A stretch of DNA of 64,000 bases from positions 1-64,000 of the forward strand of contig JALMLS010000328.1 of NCBI GenBank assembly GCA_038496445.1, in the 5' to 3' direction. The notes beneath the pieces were generated by a model. It was given only the letters and a program-made list of their open reading frames with translations, did not search any database and had not been told where the DNA came from. Origin of the DNA: Trichosphaerium sp. ATCC 40318. Its lineage: Eukaryota; Discosea; Flabellinia; Trichosidae. Position numbers and translations under genes: made by a program. Shown here one piece after another: positions 11,342 to 23,776 of the stretch. The number at the start of each line of letters is the position of its first letter. Within the stretch, counting starts at the first letter, position 1.

Positions 11342-11810
11342 TTGTAAAACAACGTAGCTGTAACTTCCTTTTTTGAATTGGTGCTTCAACCTTAACGCGA
11401 TAGTGTGTTAAATGATTGTCGTGATGTAGTAAATAGACCAAAATTGACATTTAGTAACAATACTTTCGTAGTTTAATACCCCTAAGCGCGACACTACGCT
11501 CACACATTCCTCCTCAGGTGTTACTTGTACTACATTAAACGCTTTACACTATTATGGTGAGTGCTTTTTTAGCGCTTTCCGTACAACAATGCCCTAATAC
11601 CGTATAGGAACGCAGAAGTAGCGCGGTGAAGTACAAAAAGGACCTGCCCATCATGTCCTCGGCTCCAAGACGTAAAGTGCATCCTTTCTCTTTTTTGAGA
11701 CCTTTGGTCGCGTCCATATATCTTTTTAATTGGCGACAAGCGCGTTGAAGCGTTTATTTCTATAAAATGGTCCTGACAGCCCAAATCAACGCGCTCACCC
11801 GCTGGTAGAA
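11342..11810. other. Divergent intergenic region
   Basis: Spacer between the F-box gene (minus) and the histidine phosphatase gene (plus). It should hold both promoters. The open stretches inside begin with non-ATG codons and look like chance. Confidence 0.5.
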
Positions 11811-13547
11811 ATGCCGGTTGACTTGGTACTGGTTAGACATGGACAATCTGAAGGAAGCCTTGCACGGCGTAGGTCGCGCCAAGGAGACCACAGCGATTGG
11901 ACACCGGCGTTTTCGGAGCGACAAACGTCCAATTACAGATTAACGGAAATTGGCAAACAACAATCTAAGCTTGCTGGCGAATGGGTACGTATTTTGCTTG
12001 TTCTATAGCCCAAACGCATTGCAGAAGGTGCTACCCAGTGATTTTGCCTATTCTATAGCGCATAGAATAAGCTCAAGCCATGAAATTGTTGATACAATAT
12101 TATTTAAGACTTGGCGACTTTTTTTAGTGCGCCGTAAAATGCTAGAATAGCACCACAAGAGTTGTTGTTCGCATTTTGTTTGACACATACTAGATTAAAG
12201 ATAACATTGCGTCCAGATTCGATCATTACTACTGCTCTGAATATGCTAGAGCGTGCGAAACTGCAGCTTTATTGGGTATGGAGGGCGCTCTTTGGGTCAC
12301 AGGTACTAACTCTTGTTGTGAAATTACCAAAAAAATAGTTTGTGCTAATCATTCCGGTTAAGATTTTCTACTGCGTGAGCGAGATACTGGCGTGTTAAAT
12401 GGTATATCACCAGTTGACCAGCAGAAATTATATGGAAAGGAGGTACAGTACCGCCACAGCGATAAATTTTACTGGAGCGCCCCTGGTACGTCATTTGACT
12501 TATTGCGTGTCAAAATGTCAAAATTTCTCTTTTTCTGAATATAAAATGTCACCGGATTTTTGGGCTTTTCTAATTAACTCAAAGACTTGCTGTTTCATTT
12601 TCTATTTGATTTTGTTCGCGTGGATGAAATAGCGCCGACTGTAGCATACTTTAGCAGAGTAGCTGCAATTGACAAGCTCAATTTTTTTTATTTTGTTTTG
12701 GTACTTTACACTCGTATTGTTTGTACCATTAATTGCATTTTTTAAATTGATAAAAACTGGTACAACACGATCAAAATATGATTTGATCGCGATCAAGATG
12801 ATCAACATGATCCTTTTGATGATCAATTTGTACTGAACTTATTATGTACTACTTTTCAATTATCTGAAAATATACTTTGCCATAAAAGGATATTCCTGCG
12901 ACTGTCTTACACTTAAACTAGGTGGTGAATCTATTGCGACTAGTTGCATTCGTGTCGCCCAGTTTCTAAGGAAATTAGCTGAGATGTGTTCTGGTTTTAA
13001 AGTTCTTCTCGTTTGTCATAGAAATATAATGCTGGCGTTCCGTATTTTATTAGAAGGGTACAAACAGTTGGGTTTTTTTTTTGCATTTATGTTCTAACTA
13101 TTTCAGGGTAACTTCAGAGCGGTACCTAGAGATTTCAGAAAATCATCGACACAAGTTAAAGCATGGACAGGTTCTTCATTTTTCTAGGAGAAATCCAAAT
13201 ACAGGCGAAGTTGGGCCTTATTTAAATTGGTTGAAGTCAACTTGTACGACATTTCAGTTTAGAATTGAAACTACCTTTGTTTCTTTTTGTTCTTAATTTT
13301 GTTCTATGACTTCGTTTAATTGTTGCTAGGTGCACACTCACCGGACTCTTCTTCTGGTTGGGTTCATTTACAGCAAACAGTTTTCACAAATGATGAACTA
13401 TCAAGCTCAGTCATTTGCATTCCACGACTTGTAGATAACACACAAACGGAATTAAGTGAATGGCATGATAAGTATGGATACAAACATTTGATAAATGACA
13501 ATGGCAGTGAAGTGAAAGTTGACGAGAATGTGGAAGCAGAAGCATAA
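11811..13547 (+). CDS. Histidine phosphatase superfamily (phosphoglycerate-mutase-like) protein
   Basis: The protein opens MPVDLVLVRHGQSEG, giving the nucleophile motif RHG within the first ten residues. Downstream come YYCSEYARACETAALLG, then LLRERDTGVLNG (the expected acidic/Arg motif), FYWSAPGGESIA, and KVLLVCHRNIML with the second catalytic His. C-terminal exons give ERYLEISENHRHKLKHGQVLHF and an acidic end (VEAEA). It is closest in layout to plant AT74-type PGAM-like phosphatases, so phosphoester hydrolysis is likely and the substrate unknown. Most introns begin GTAC. The intron 12484 to about 12921 is unusually long and holds a GATC-rich patch. Confidence 0.85.
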
Positions 13548-14046
13548 AACTCCAAAAAATTTCTTCCCAAAATAAAAAAAAAGTTGCTACAACGATTTTG
13601 GGAAGCTATCATTACGCATGCGTTAAGTTGCAGTGTTCTCAATAATGGTTTGAGTTGGTCTATAATCTACACGTATACACTGTCAATATTTGAAAAATAG
13701 ATGGAATTCAAGTGATAACTGTTTCGTAATTAACGGATTTGAGAAAACTGCGGTTAACACAAAAAAAAACCGTTGCAGTACTCTAAATTGTTTGCACGCA
13801 GCTGAAGGAGTTTTCCAAAACAGACAGTACGTCTGTTCAAATCCAGATTAATGCTCATTGAAGTTTCGGAAGAATATAAGAATAGCGTACTGGAATTCTA
13901 ATGTACACTTCGTATAAGAGCTTCAGGAAGGCACACCCCATCTTTAGAGTAAATAAGTAGCGGGGAAGAATAAAACTCCACCGGAGTAATTTAGGAAAAC
14001 AGTCAACCTTAGTCGGAAATTACGTGTGAAGTGAAATCACTTACAA
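13548..14046. other. Intergenic spacer
   Basis: Nothing coding recognised; it holds the 3' UTR of the phosphatase gene and the promoter of the hydrolase gene. Confidence 0.5.
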
Positions 14047-15814
14047 ATGTTACAAGTCTTTAATACATCTTCTTTTAACTTTGGTACACTATACTCCGCT
14101 GCGTTGGGTTACGGCGATAACGTCTATTCTTATTTATCCCACAACAAGCCAAAAGACACTGGGTGGTTTCGTAAAGGTATGTCACGCGGTTAGAGATACA
14201 TTAAAGTAATAGTTGTACAGGCTGGGGTTTGTACAGCGAAGATGGTTCCGAATTGGACGTAAATCTACGGTTTGAGAAGCATATATACGATATTAGAGTG
14301 AACTGGGAAACTGAATGGAAACAAGAATCTGGCTACGTAACGCGTCAAGCCAAGTTCATTACACCCGCGACACGTATAGCTGAACACCTCCCTAAAGAAG
14401 TTAAAACAGGCAAGTTTAAAACAATTTTAGGTTATTTGTTTTAAAACTAGGCCAATAACGCTTTCTCACACTATTAATACCACAAGTGAACCTGTTAACG
14501 CTGAGAATAGGTTATTTCATGATGGTTAAGCCATCGGAAGACGACCATGATTGCCCTATGGTCGTATTCTTTGCTGCCACAGGAGACGAGGGATATTTTT
14601 ACCGCAAAACAATAGCTGTTTTGCTCGCTGAGCGTGGTATTGGCACATTAATACATATTAACCCTTATTATGGTACGCATTCGCCGCTGATTAACTGTTG
14701 ACGCAGCGTGGGTAACCGTTCACAGCTAGCAAAACTTTTTTTGTAGAAACCAAACAAAAACTATTTTGGGTTCGCTAAAATGGTTCCTTGTGCGCAATAA
14801 TACAACGTTGCAATAGAGATTCAAACCAAACGCTTTTTTTTTATGGTTTTTAGTGTACGGCGTACAAACTTTTTTATTTAGGCAAGCGAAAGCCTCCTGA
14901 GCAACGTGGTGTACGGCCCATGACTTTCTCAGATGGATTACTTATGGGGTCAACAACAATCAATGAAGGAAGGAGTTTACTAAAATGGATACGAGCAGAC
15001 TTTGGACATAGAGGACCATTAGGTGTTACTGGTAGGTTTTTATTTTAGCTATTGTTTGACGCCGTTTTAAAATAGTTGGTTGTCGCTTAGTTTTTTTATT
15101 TCGTTGTTTGCGTTTTGGGATGTTTATTTTTTTTTAGGGTTCAGTATGGGTGGAAATACAGCTTTAATCGTTGGTTTACTAGCCCCGTTCCCTGTGGCTG
15201 TTGTGCCATTTATACCAGCTCATTCAGGCACCGCTGTATTTGATGGTACGCTTGGAATCTACTCTTCTTGTTTAGTTACCTTTTAGTTATTATTTCTTGG
15301 ATATTTTTTTCACTTCTGCGTTTATCTTCTAACCTGTATCAAGGGTTTTTACAAAAGCTTATCGAGTGGGAAGCTCTATTAGAGGAGAAAGATTTCAAGA
15401 CACGCAAGGAGGCTCAGGTGCATATCAGGCAAATTCTTGAATTCTCCGATTGTGCAAAGTATTTAAAATGGCAAAAGCATCCAATTGCTTGTGTTTCAGT
15501 GTCTGCACAACATGACAAGTTTTTATCTGCATCAAGTGACCCAATACAACAAGTAGTAAAGCAATGTTCAAATGTTTATAGTGACCATCGCGTTATATGG
15601 TACGTACAAAGATCAGAAACTTGAATATAGTTTCACTTTGTTTTTTGTTGTTTCAATTTTGAACTCATTTTTGTTTTACAGGGGTGGTCATGTATCTACT
15701 TTTATACTTCACCGAGTAACACTATGTAATAATGTTGAAGAAGCTTTTTCACACTTGACCACTTACATACCAAAGCATCAAATGCAGTTAGTCAATGATG
15801 ACGATTGGATTTGA
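14047..15814 (+). CDS. ABHD18-like alpha/beta hydrolase
   Basis: Exons read MLQVFNTSSFNFGTLYSAAL ... TGWFRKG|WGLYSEDG ... VVFFAATGDEGYFYRKT ... HINPYYG|KRKPPEQRG ... LLMGSTTINEGRSLLKW ... GPLGVTGFSMGGNTALI ... ending LVNDDDWI. GFSMGG is the nucleophile elbow (GxSxG), PYYGKRKP matches the family's conserved loop, and the late RGGHVSTFILHR is the conserved GGH block expected to carry the catalytic His. The family was formerly a domain of unknown function; reported animal members act on mitochondrial lipid. Substrate here is unknown. The first intron is a clean GTATG..ACAG of about 45 nt. Confidence 0.88.
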
Positions 15815-16560
15815 TTTCTCCTCTTTTAATTCAAAGAGCAATTTTTCTCAACCACACTAGTTCTTTTAATGTACACTACAAACAAAAAAAAATAAAATAT
15901 TCTATAAAGTTCCAACTCTTAACAAACGTGTACACTATTTTTTTTTTGAAAGCTTGAGTGAGTAAATCAAAAGGTATTTTTCACTTTTTCACCAAGTACT
16001 ACTGAGCTCATTGTGGACCTTTACCTTTCAAAAGCTATTTTTATTCCGCTAAAATACTGAATGTGAACAATCAAGTACATGACTGTAGCTTGTATTTGAT
16101 CGTAGCACGTTCTCGCAACTCCCATTTCCACAAAGGGTCCGCTGGTTTTGTCAAGTTTTCATGTTTGCTTTCTATGTCACAAGATGTGGCGAGCATGTGC
16201 AATGCCTTGTATAATATTTCACAATCCTGTAAACAAGAGGACGCCCAAACCTCACACTGTAACGTGGCCTTAGTCGATAATAAAATTTATTTGTTGTGTT
16301 GCTACAATGTAGTCCCATTGAAGATCTTTTTAAACTTTTTTTTACGATTCTTCTTTTCGATCTCTTATTTTTTAAGTGCACTCACTTGGAGGAACTGACT
16401 CTGTAGTAGCTTGGCTTAGCAATGTCTTTGGTTGTGAACCATAATAACAGCAGTTATGACCGTGCACAGTATGCCAAATGCGCGTGTTTGGACGTCATGT
16501 GATACATTCATGACGCATGTTCATCTGAAGCGCCTTCTTTGATATACTAAGTCTCTGGAA
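15815..16560. other. Convergent intergenic region
   Basis: 746 bp between two gene 3' ends. The open stretches on either strand have no family features or splice support. No tRNA or snRNA recognised. Confidence 0.5.
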
Positions 16561-19212
16561 TCATTTTTGGAATCTTATGTACGTAGGTGACATAACTTTA
16601 GTTTGTTCTTTACCTGCAATAAACAATTAGCAATTGAGGTCAATGTGGTTCTCAATTTTTTTGTTGAAAGGTTTTAATAACACGTACGGTCCATATCACC
16701 AAACTCGTCAACAGGAACACTTGAAACATCGCCTAGAAGCTTCATAAAGTACATGCTAAGTTGAGGGGCATATTTGAGTATCATTGTTACAAGACTGGCA
16801 TCACTTCCATCCCACCAGTAAGGAACCGAAATCAAAGTTATACCTTGTTGAGATTTTAGTACAAAAAATGCTTCTACTTGATCTACTTACCAAAGGCATG
16901 ACATTGTTCTGCCTTTTCTGCGTCTCTTGATAAGTATAAACCAGATGGTAACGCATGAGGGATGGCGTCACGATAATGTTGCTCACCTATACAAAAAACA
17001 ATGAGACAAGCACGAGCAAATGTTAACTTGTGTACCTTGGTATTCAAACCCAAGGTTATGCTCTGAAACGAAAACATCAATCGTTAATTGAGATCCTGAT
17101 ATATCTCTTATTCCTAGAATGTGTTCATCTTCTACAATACATGAAGGGAATAATCTACTAACTGAACGATGAAGAACACTAATGTAGCACTTTAGTAAAA
17201 AAACCCTTTTTGACATTCATTCATTTAAGTTTACCTTTGGTGTGCTCGTGGGCATATATGAAATGCCTTCCATTTCCATTTAACTCCAGGATGTATATCT
17301 TTTAATATTTTCGGAAAGTGGTTGATAAGAAAGTGTCTACCAACAATACCATATGATAAAATTTGACTTTTTGAAATATGATACCTTACACAAATGAGTT
17401 TAGTTGAAAAGGATGTTGTTTTTGCCATCATCGTACCACATTTCTGGGTCATTTATACCCATCCCAGATTCTACATGCTTAACGAATTTAGATGCTGCTT
17501 TTGTATCAAATGAACAATTGGTCTCAACCCAATTTTCAAGCCGTGATAGCTCCCTGTAAGCAAAACCAAATTAATTTTTTATGTTGTCGTTGTTACTAAG
17601 ATCTTAGACTTCAAACAAAGGCACATACTTTTTGACAGGCCAAGTGGTATTAGGATACAAAGCTCGAAACATATCAAGGGCTGACGAACCATACCTAGTA
17701 ATGTTATAAGTACTCTTGCAACTATCTGAAAATGTATTTTACCTAATGCTTATTAGTCCTATTCTAGCATCTTGCAACTGTTTTCGGGAGATTGTAAGCC
17801 AATCTGATGCGACGTGTATACACCACTCAGACCCAACTCGTTCTAAATGTGCACGTTGATTATCAACACTATCAAAGTAGCCGAGAGGTAGGTGTCTACC
17901 AACAATTAATCACGGGAACAAAGGATTATAACACGAGTATTTGTTTTCAAAACAAAGATGTGTCTCACGTACACAAACTTCCATGGTTCCCATTCGTAAT
18001 CTGGGAAAATAGACTGCACTGCCTTGGCTATTGAACCATTGTAGCTAAAGATAGGAGTGAGCCAGTATTAGTTATTTTTTGAAGATATAAAGTTGCTGAA
18101 GGTTACGTTGACATGTGCCAACTGTTGCTGGCTCCTTGATCTTCTATATCCCGCCATTGTACCCAATACCAATCATCCATTATCTTAACATTTAATTCAC
18201 GACTTAAAGATATGAGTAAGTTCTGCTGAACACGAATTGAACTTTGTCTAAATTTATCCCTATTTTCAAAAAAGAATGTTAACATTCACGTCATCTCTAC
18301 AGTACACGTGCTTATGCGTTGTCCACTTGAAATGTGGGTATAGAGTCATTAAGGCATTTTGTATCGAATAAGCGTATCTAATGACAGAAAACATAAGAAG
18401 CAAGCCGAAGAGATGTAAAGTTAAAGACACAAAAAAAAAAGACTAACTTGTAATGTAAGAAAGTGCATCCTTCAACGTCAATATCAGTTAAGCTCACGCC
18501 ATGCCAGCCATCTAGTGATTTTATATCAAGTTCTTCAGCTATAGAATCCATCCGTAAACGTTGATTATCAAGACTATCATAGAATCCTTTGGGCACTTTT
18601 CTTTCAACAAAAACTGTCAGATAAAAAAAAACCGTTACACTTTTCTGGCTCACTTGAACTCCCAAGGTTTCCAACTATATTTTGGGTATACGTTCAATAA
18701 TGATCTGATTAGTGAATCACCGTAGCTACAGCGTATATTAAGAATGTTACGCAACCCTACTTTGAATAAAGCACTTATTTTACCTGGCCTGTACTTCACG
18801 CGCTTGTGGGACTTGTAACTGAGAGCCACGTATTGTGTACCAACCATCTAAGGTTTTTAAGCGAAGAATACGAGCAGTATCGTCTAAAAGGCTTCGATGA
18901 TGGCGTTGGATGTCATTGGTTGCCGTTGTTGAAACTATTTTCGACCAGTAAGTTAACACGCCCTAAGAAAGGGTGTCGATGACGTACTTCGCGTAGTGTA
19001 TTGTTTTTCTAGTCTTGGAGCCAGTTTTGCTAAAAAATGCGGTGTCATTGTGAACAGGTACTTATAAGGTATTGAATAAATAACACTCGCTGCTGTGGTG
19101 CCACAGGCATTGCGTAGGCTTTTTTTCCTTGACTTGGTAAGAATTTCACGTACGTTTAAATTGACACTCTGTATCGCGCAGATAGAGAGCGAATTGTGCA
19201 GCAAAGCAAACA
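16561..19212 (-). CDS. W/Y-rich repeat protein with C-terminal PD-(D/E)XK-like nuclease domain
   Basis: The start at 19212 gives a basic/hydroxylated N-terminus (MFALLHNSLSI..., NVREILTKSRKKSLRN) that could be an organelle presequence. About five units of 65-75 residues follow. Each has a DGWY/DDWY/SDWL-type block, then YGxSLxxAL, YPxxxW and WEF/WKF: for example SLDGWHGVSL, YGDSLIRSLLNVYP, SWKPWEF; YNGSIAKAVQSIFPDYEW, EPWKF; YGSSALDMFRALYP. The C-terminal exons encode LTIDVFVSEHNLGFEYQGEQ and RDAEKAEQC (17165-16890), then GITLISVPYWWDG (about 16800-16850). The D...ExQ pattern and the following K/R helix and ITLI-VPYWW strand fit a restriction-endonuclease-like fold. The last exon ends at 16561-16563. 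Function unknown; a DNA-binding repeat array joined to a nuclease is my inference. Confidence 0.72.
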
Positions 19213-19747
19213 TAGCAAATAATTATATTTAACAGGGACCACCACGTTAGGCCGCGACTATGCTCTCCCGTGGGCTACTTAGGCCACGCACACGAGTGCG
19301 AGTTCACCAGACGTACATAAGCACTGAAGTTGCTGTCACCTCACTAATTATCTCGAAAGTAGGCGCAAACGCCCAATAAGGAGTAATCAAAGCAAACAGA
19401 GGCTTTTCACAACTAGTACAATTCGTAGATATACAATTGCTTCCATGGTTGATATTATGACATGCAGAGATAGCTACAGCGAAAAACAAAGTTTTGAACG
19501 TCCTGTAGACATATTCGCTGACGGAAAACGAAAGTACCATGTTAAAATTTGTACGTTACAGTTCTGTTCGTTAAATTCTCCACCTTTTTTTTTCCGCACG
19601 TGTTGAAAATGCTCATTTTGTAAGCGAAATGAAACGTAAGCTCATTCTGTGGGTTGAAAAAAAAAAAGTTGGATTTGAACTTCAAATTTTTTTTCATTGT
19701 TAATTTCCGTACCAACTAAAAATATACTCAAAGCTTCACCTGTCGAA
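19213..19747. other. Divergent intergenic region with a dispersed repeat
   Basis: Spacer between the repeat-nuclease gene and the unknown gene. It contains the ~53-nt repeat at 19604..19656. An open stretch on the minus strand (19304..19540) has no family features. Confidence 0.5.
19604..19656. repeat. Dispersed ~53-nt repeat, copy A
   Basis: Matches 38995..39048 in the same orientation at about 45 of 53 positions by hand alignment. Shared blocks include TAAGCGAAAT and TCATTCTGT. Both copies are intergenic. It could be a transposon remnant, a regulatory module or a small RNA. Confidence 0.55.
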
Positions 19748-21069
19748 ATGAAAGAAAACCCAACACTGGTCATTGATGCTATATCGAAATCACACAGCAT
19801 ATACCATGAGTGTCTGTTTACATTCAAAACAACAAAAAGCAATTTTGTTGATATTGACATAACCCTTGAAGGCCAGAATATATCTCCAAACAACAAAGGT
19901 AATTCTCGAATAACCTGTGAAATGGACTCTTCATTTTTTTTTTTCATTTTCAATTGCACGTTATTTCAAGAAGAAGAAAAAGCCAAAAAGCATGGACCTC
20001 AGTCTATTTTTCAAAGAAAAAAACCATGTGTCAGTTTTTTGTATTTGCTAACTACGATTTTAGAAAAGTTTTATACTGAAGCAATGCGTATGTTAATGTA
20101 CTTGTTTTACATCACAATACAACCAACCAATGCGACGCGCAATATTACAAAACTATCAAGGATTATCTTTAAGTTCATAGAGCAGTCAAAAGTACCTCTT
20201 AATGTAAAAGAAAGGCTTACATATGATGGAGAATATGCTACACTATACTTTATGAACCTTGGTGGTGATATCAAAAGGATTTTTATTGGACTAAACGATG
20301 TATTGGCTAATCTATCAGACCTGAAATGGGCGGAGCACATTCCCTATATTCGTGAAAATAAGTAAGGAATTCAAACTCTTTTCTCTTTCATCTGGAGGCT
20401 TTCTTTACCAAAGTTTGTGGTGTAAGATAACCGTTATACTAGGGGTTCAGTTACAGAAAAAGACTTTTTACTCGCATGTGATCTTTCAGAGGTGCGTTAG
20501 AAACAAGGATTTTTTTTTTTTTCCCAAAAGAACTCATAAGTACGTACATCGTAAGGTAACTGATCATTGTATCCTATTAGATTGAACCTTACAAACACAG
20601 AGGGTTTTTCTACAGTTCAACAGCGAGTATGATAATGATTCTTACCAGCAGTCTTTTTGTCCGAGGAGGTGCGACTGCAATATGGGTTAAGACTATTTTT
20701 TAATGTGTTTTGTTTTGTGAAAAGCAATTTTTTTTTTTTTTTTCTTGACAAATTTCGTTATCTTATACAACCATAGTCCCATTGAACAAAATTCCCTATA
20801 TCAAAAGTATGGATGCCCATGATTACCATACACGTTACGCTAAATTTCGCAGGGAAGTTGATGTATTTTCGTATCAATATTTTTCGCTTCAGGGTAATAT
20901 GATGTGGATGCGGTTCTTGTCTAGTTTCAAACTTATAAGATCGCTTCCTTCCAGGTATCGGAAATCAATGAGGTTACCAGCAAATTCAAGAGATTTTATA
21001 CGAAAATCTGTAGAAAAGCTGCAACATGAGAACAAGCAAAAGATAGAATTAAAAAAAGGAAAAGAATAA
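19748..21069 (+). CDS. Uncharacterised protein, multi-exon
   Basis: I do not recognise the family. I start it at the first ATG (MKENPTLVIDAISKSHSIYH). Frame-keeping joins are: PNNK|EEEKAKKHGPQSIF (intron 19899-19969), IRENK|KDFLLACDLSE, then |IEPYKHRGFFYSS, then VRG|VPLNKIPYIKSMDAHDYHTRY. The C-terminus is basic and Lys-rich (KLQHENKQKIELKKGKE, stop before 21070). The largest exon contains TNATRNITKLSRIIFKFIEQ and YATLYFMNLGGDIKRIFIGL. Consistent frames over four or five introns argue for one real gene of about 430 residues, probably soluble. Confidence 0.5.
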
Positions 21070-21518
21070 AAAATTATTGAAATTGCAGAAAAAAGTAACA
21101 AAGTTTTGTAAACACCCTCCCCTTTTGCCTCCAAGAACTTCAATAAATTCCGATGTCAAGCAAGTTTAAAACCAGATTGTGACAAAGCATAGGAGATGGT
21201 AAACAGATTGTTGAACTCATCTTCTTCAGTACTGTATGTACGCCTCTACGACCACTATTCTGAGCTTTCACTTAATTTTCTTTCAACATCTCAATCTCGT
21301 AGATGTTTACTTGGACTATGTTTTACTTTAGTCAAGCTTTTTTCGCGTTATATAATCTCGTAGATGTAGTGCTTGTACCTCCAGTCAATAGAAGTAAAAT
21401 GTCGAGCAGGAAAAAAGACATACCCTTTTCAAAAAAGCCAAGAATCGCCACACAAAAAAAATCAATCAACCATTTAAACTGAACTGCAGGTACTGCAAAC
21501 CCAGCGACACACTCTCCA
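21070..21518. other. Intergenic spacer
   Basis: A+T-rich sequence between the unknown gene and the 7TM gene. Nothing recognised. Confidence 0.5.
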
Positions 21519-23710
21519 ATGCGTAAACATGCTCGTTTGCACATGGTTTTTATCGTATTATACTGTAACGCTATGTACGTAGCAATGAGAGTCCCTCCTG
21601 AAATTGAGCCTCTTTTTCTAACAAAAAGTAAAAGGCTTTGTTTCATCCCAACAACCATCGATGTTATAGGCGTTAAATCAAACAATATCACCATCACGTT
21701 GCCCTCCACGTACTCTTACCATGGCAGGGTAGTAAAAAATGAAATCGAACAGTTTGAGGCTCCTTTAGTAGGCACGTGGGTTTAATGTGATATGTCCGCA
21801 GGTTTCGGACTTTTGAACATTATTTCGATGTGTCGGCATCCAAAACGATCTTTTTTAATCTATAAAAAGAAATGCCACGTGTGTTGACATCATCCAGAGG
21901 TTACATGTTCCAAGTGTGGGTATATAGATCGACAAGGGATAAACGGTACGTAGAATTGAATGTGATTTTTTCTTAGCTTACTCTCTTTTTTGGTAAGGGA
22001 GCATTGTACTCATGGATGGTACCCCAAGTAGTTGCAGGAGGGATTGTCACGTGTATTTGTTATACGTGAGCGTTGATTTCGAAAGAGAAGGAGCACTTGG
22101 CGCCATTTTCGTTCGCGGTACGTATGCTTGATTCGTTTTGGACTAACCAATACAAGATGATTTTTCAACAATTCCTGTGAGAAATCGGATGGGTAGTTCA
22201 ATTTTTGTTACTTATGTAGACAATAATACATACGCTGAACTACGTAATACATCATCTGTGTCTTTTTTGAAACCAGACAGGAATTGTACGCTCAAACTTT
22301 TTGTCATCAACAAAATTAGTACTTTTTACTTATAACAGAAAGTTATTAGAGGATACGAAGCCTATGTCGAATGTCAACTTGCGTTTGTCATATTCTACTC
22401 TGTATCATATTTCTTGCTTTCTGTGCTATCGTTTATAGCCACAATCAAGCATATTTGGAAGCACACTTTACATCAAACTAAAAGGTCTCAAGGAGGTGAC
22501 ATCAGGATACTAACAGCAGCTCTCGCTGGCATATTTCTATTCTCTTTTCGTACGCTCCTAATCACGTGACCAAACTAAATTGATGTTGTTATATACAGTG
22601 CGATTTTTGAAGGTAGCCATTGATTATCAATCACATCAAAAGATACTCCGCAAAAACGCAACTAGGACTCTTAGCGTGACCACTGATGCGATGCTAGCCT
22701 CATCGTTTGTATTATTAGTAACCTATTGGTACAAAAATTTATTTAATTGTAGTTCTAATAACAAACACTTTTACAGGGGCCAACTAGCATCATTCACATC
22801 GAAGTTTTGGAATCCTAGACGTGTGTTATATACTTCTATCACGTGTTTATGTATTTATTATTTCCTCTTCATTATTGTAAATGTGTTTCGCGAGTACTAC
22901 AGAATCTAAGAAATCTCAATTCCAATACTGACATGTTTATTACAGACAACTTGGAGATTTTAACGGTGATATATCGTATGGACTTTTACTAAATAGTATT
23001 GTAACTCTATTAATTATCGTTATGTACATTGTACGCCGTTGAGAATTTCTTTCAATATTTTGCACACACGAACCCAAGCAAACTCATGTGTTTACAAGTG
23101 AGATTCTCACCATTTATAGGGTCTTGGCATTAAACTACTGATTGAGATAAATAGCTTACGCTCACGGCAAGCAAAAGGAGTAGGATTAAAGCCTTCAGAG
23201 CTTCTTATACGAGTAAGATAATTCGCAAACTTGGGGCTAACAGTTGGATATTAAAAGATGTCACTTTTTATTACATTAGAAGCATTTTTTGGACTTATTT
23301 ACCTTGTAACTGTTGGCTACACCGCAATTTCTGATTTTGGACGTGTAAATTCGTTTCCAATAAGATTCTGGGTATGGAATACAATAGAAATACCGCTCAT
23401 ACTCTGTGTCACGATGTTCGTTGGGTACGTATTGTTCAGTTCAATCACGAAAATTGAGAAGATTTTGTATTTTGTTGGTTGCGGGATATCACGTGCTCAT
23501 GAGATTTGTAGTTTTCCAGATTACGTATGGTACTTCAGAAAGGGATATTCGCAATCAACTGTATCGAATGATGGCGGAGAAACTGACACAAGCTCAGCAA
23601 ACAAAAGTGAACATAACGTCGAAAATATAAAAACCAGCGCACGTTTTGAAGGGACTCTAAAGGATGTTACTGTTGATATGAAAAGTGTAGATAATGTAAT
23701 AGTAACATGA
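21519..23710 (+). CDS. Seven-transmembrane protein with N-glycosylated ectodomain
   Basis: The start MRKHARLHMVFIVLYCNAMY looks like a signal peptide. The ectodomain follows with sequons (NNIT, NNT, NTS, NCT) and exon blocks such as FQVWVYRSTRDKR and DCHVYLLYVSVDFEREGALG. Then come about seven hydrophobic helices: LAFVIFYSVSYFLLSVLSFI; ILTAALAGIFLFSF|LRF; AMLASSFVLLVTYW; SITCLCIYYFLFIIVNVF; LLLNSIVTLLIIVMYIV; LFITLEAFFGLIYLVTVGY; IPLILCVTMFVGYVLF. The tail is Ser/Asp-rich (SNDGGETDTSSANKSE). Exon joins checked keep frame with introns starting GTAC. The layout recalls GPR180/TMEM145-type receptors, but I see no diagnostic motif. It is a candidate receptor or secretory-pathway membrane protein. 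Confidence 0.6.
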
Positions 23711-23776
23711 ATGTCATGTATAAGTTTGTCTTGCTTAATTTGATCATTATATTTGTTAATCCCATAGTGAGGTACC

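Noticed and set aside
11569-11784. Minus-strand open frame between divergent genes
   Set aside because: Non-ATG start and promoter position; composition looks like chance.
13820-13850. GTTCAAATCC, a B-box-like string
   Set aside because: No acceptor, D or anticodon arm at the right spacing.
16063-16398. Open frame of about 110 codons on the plus strand, with a minus-strand frame opposite
   Set aside because: No ATG-led family features, low-complexity hydrophobic end, and no splice-supported neighbours; sits between two convergent gene ends.
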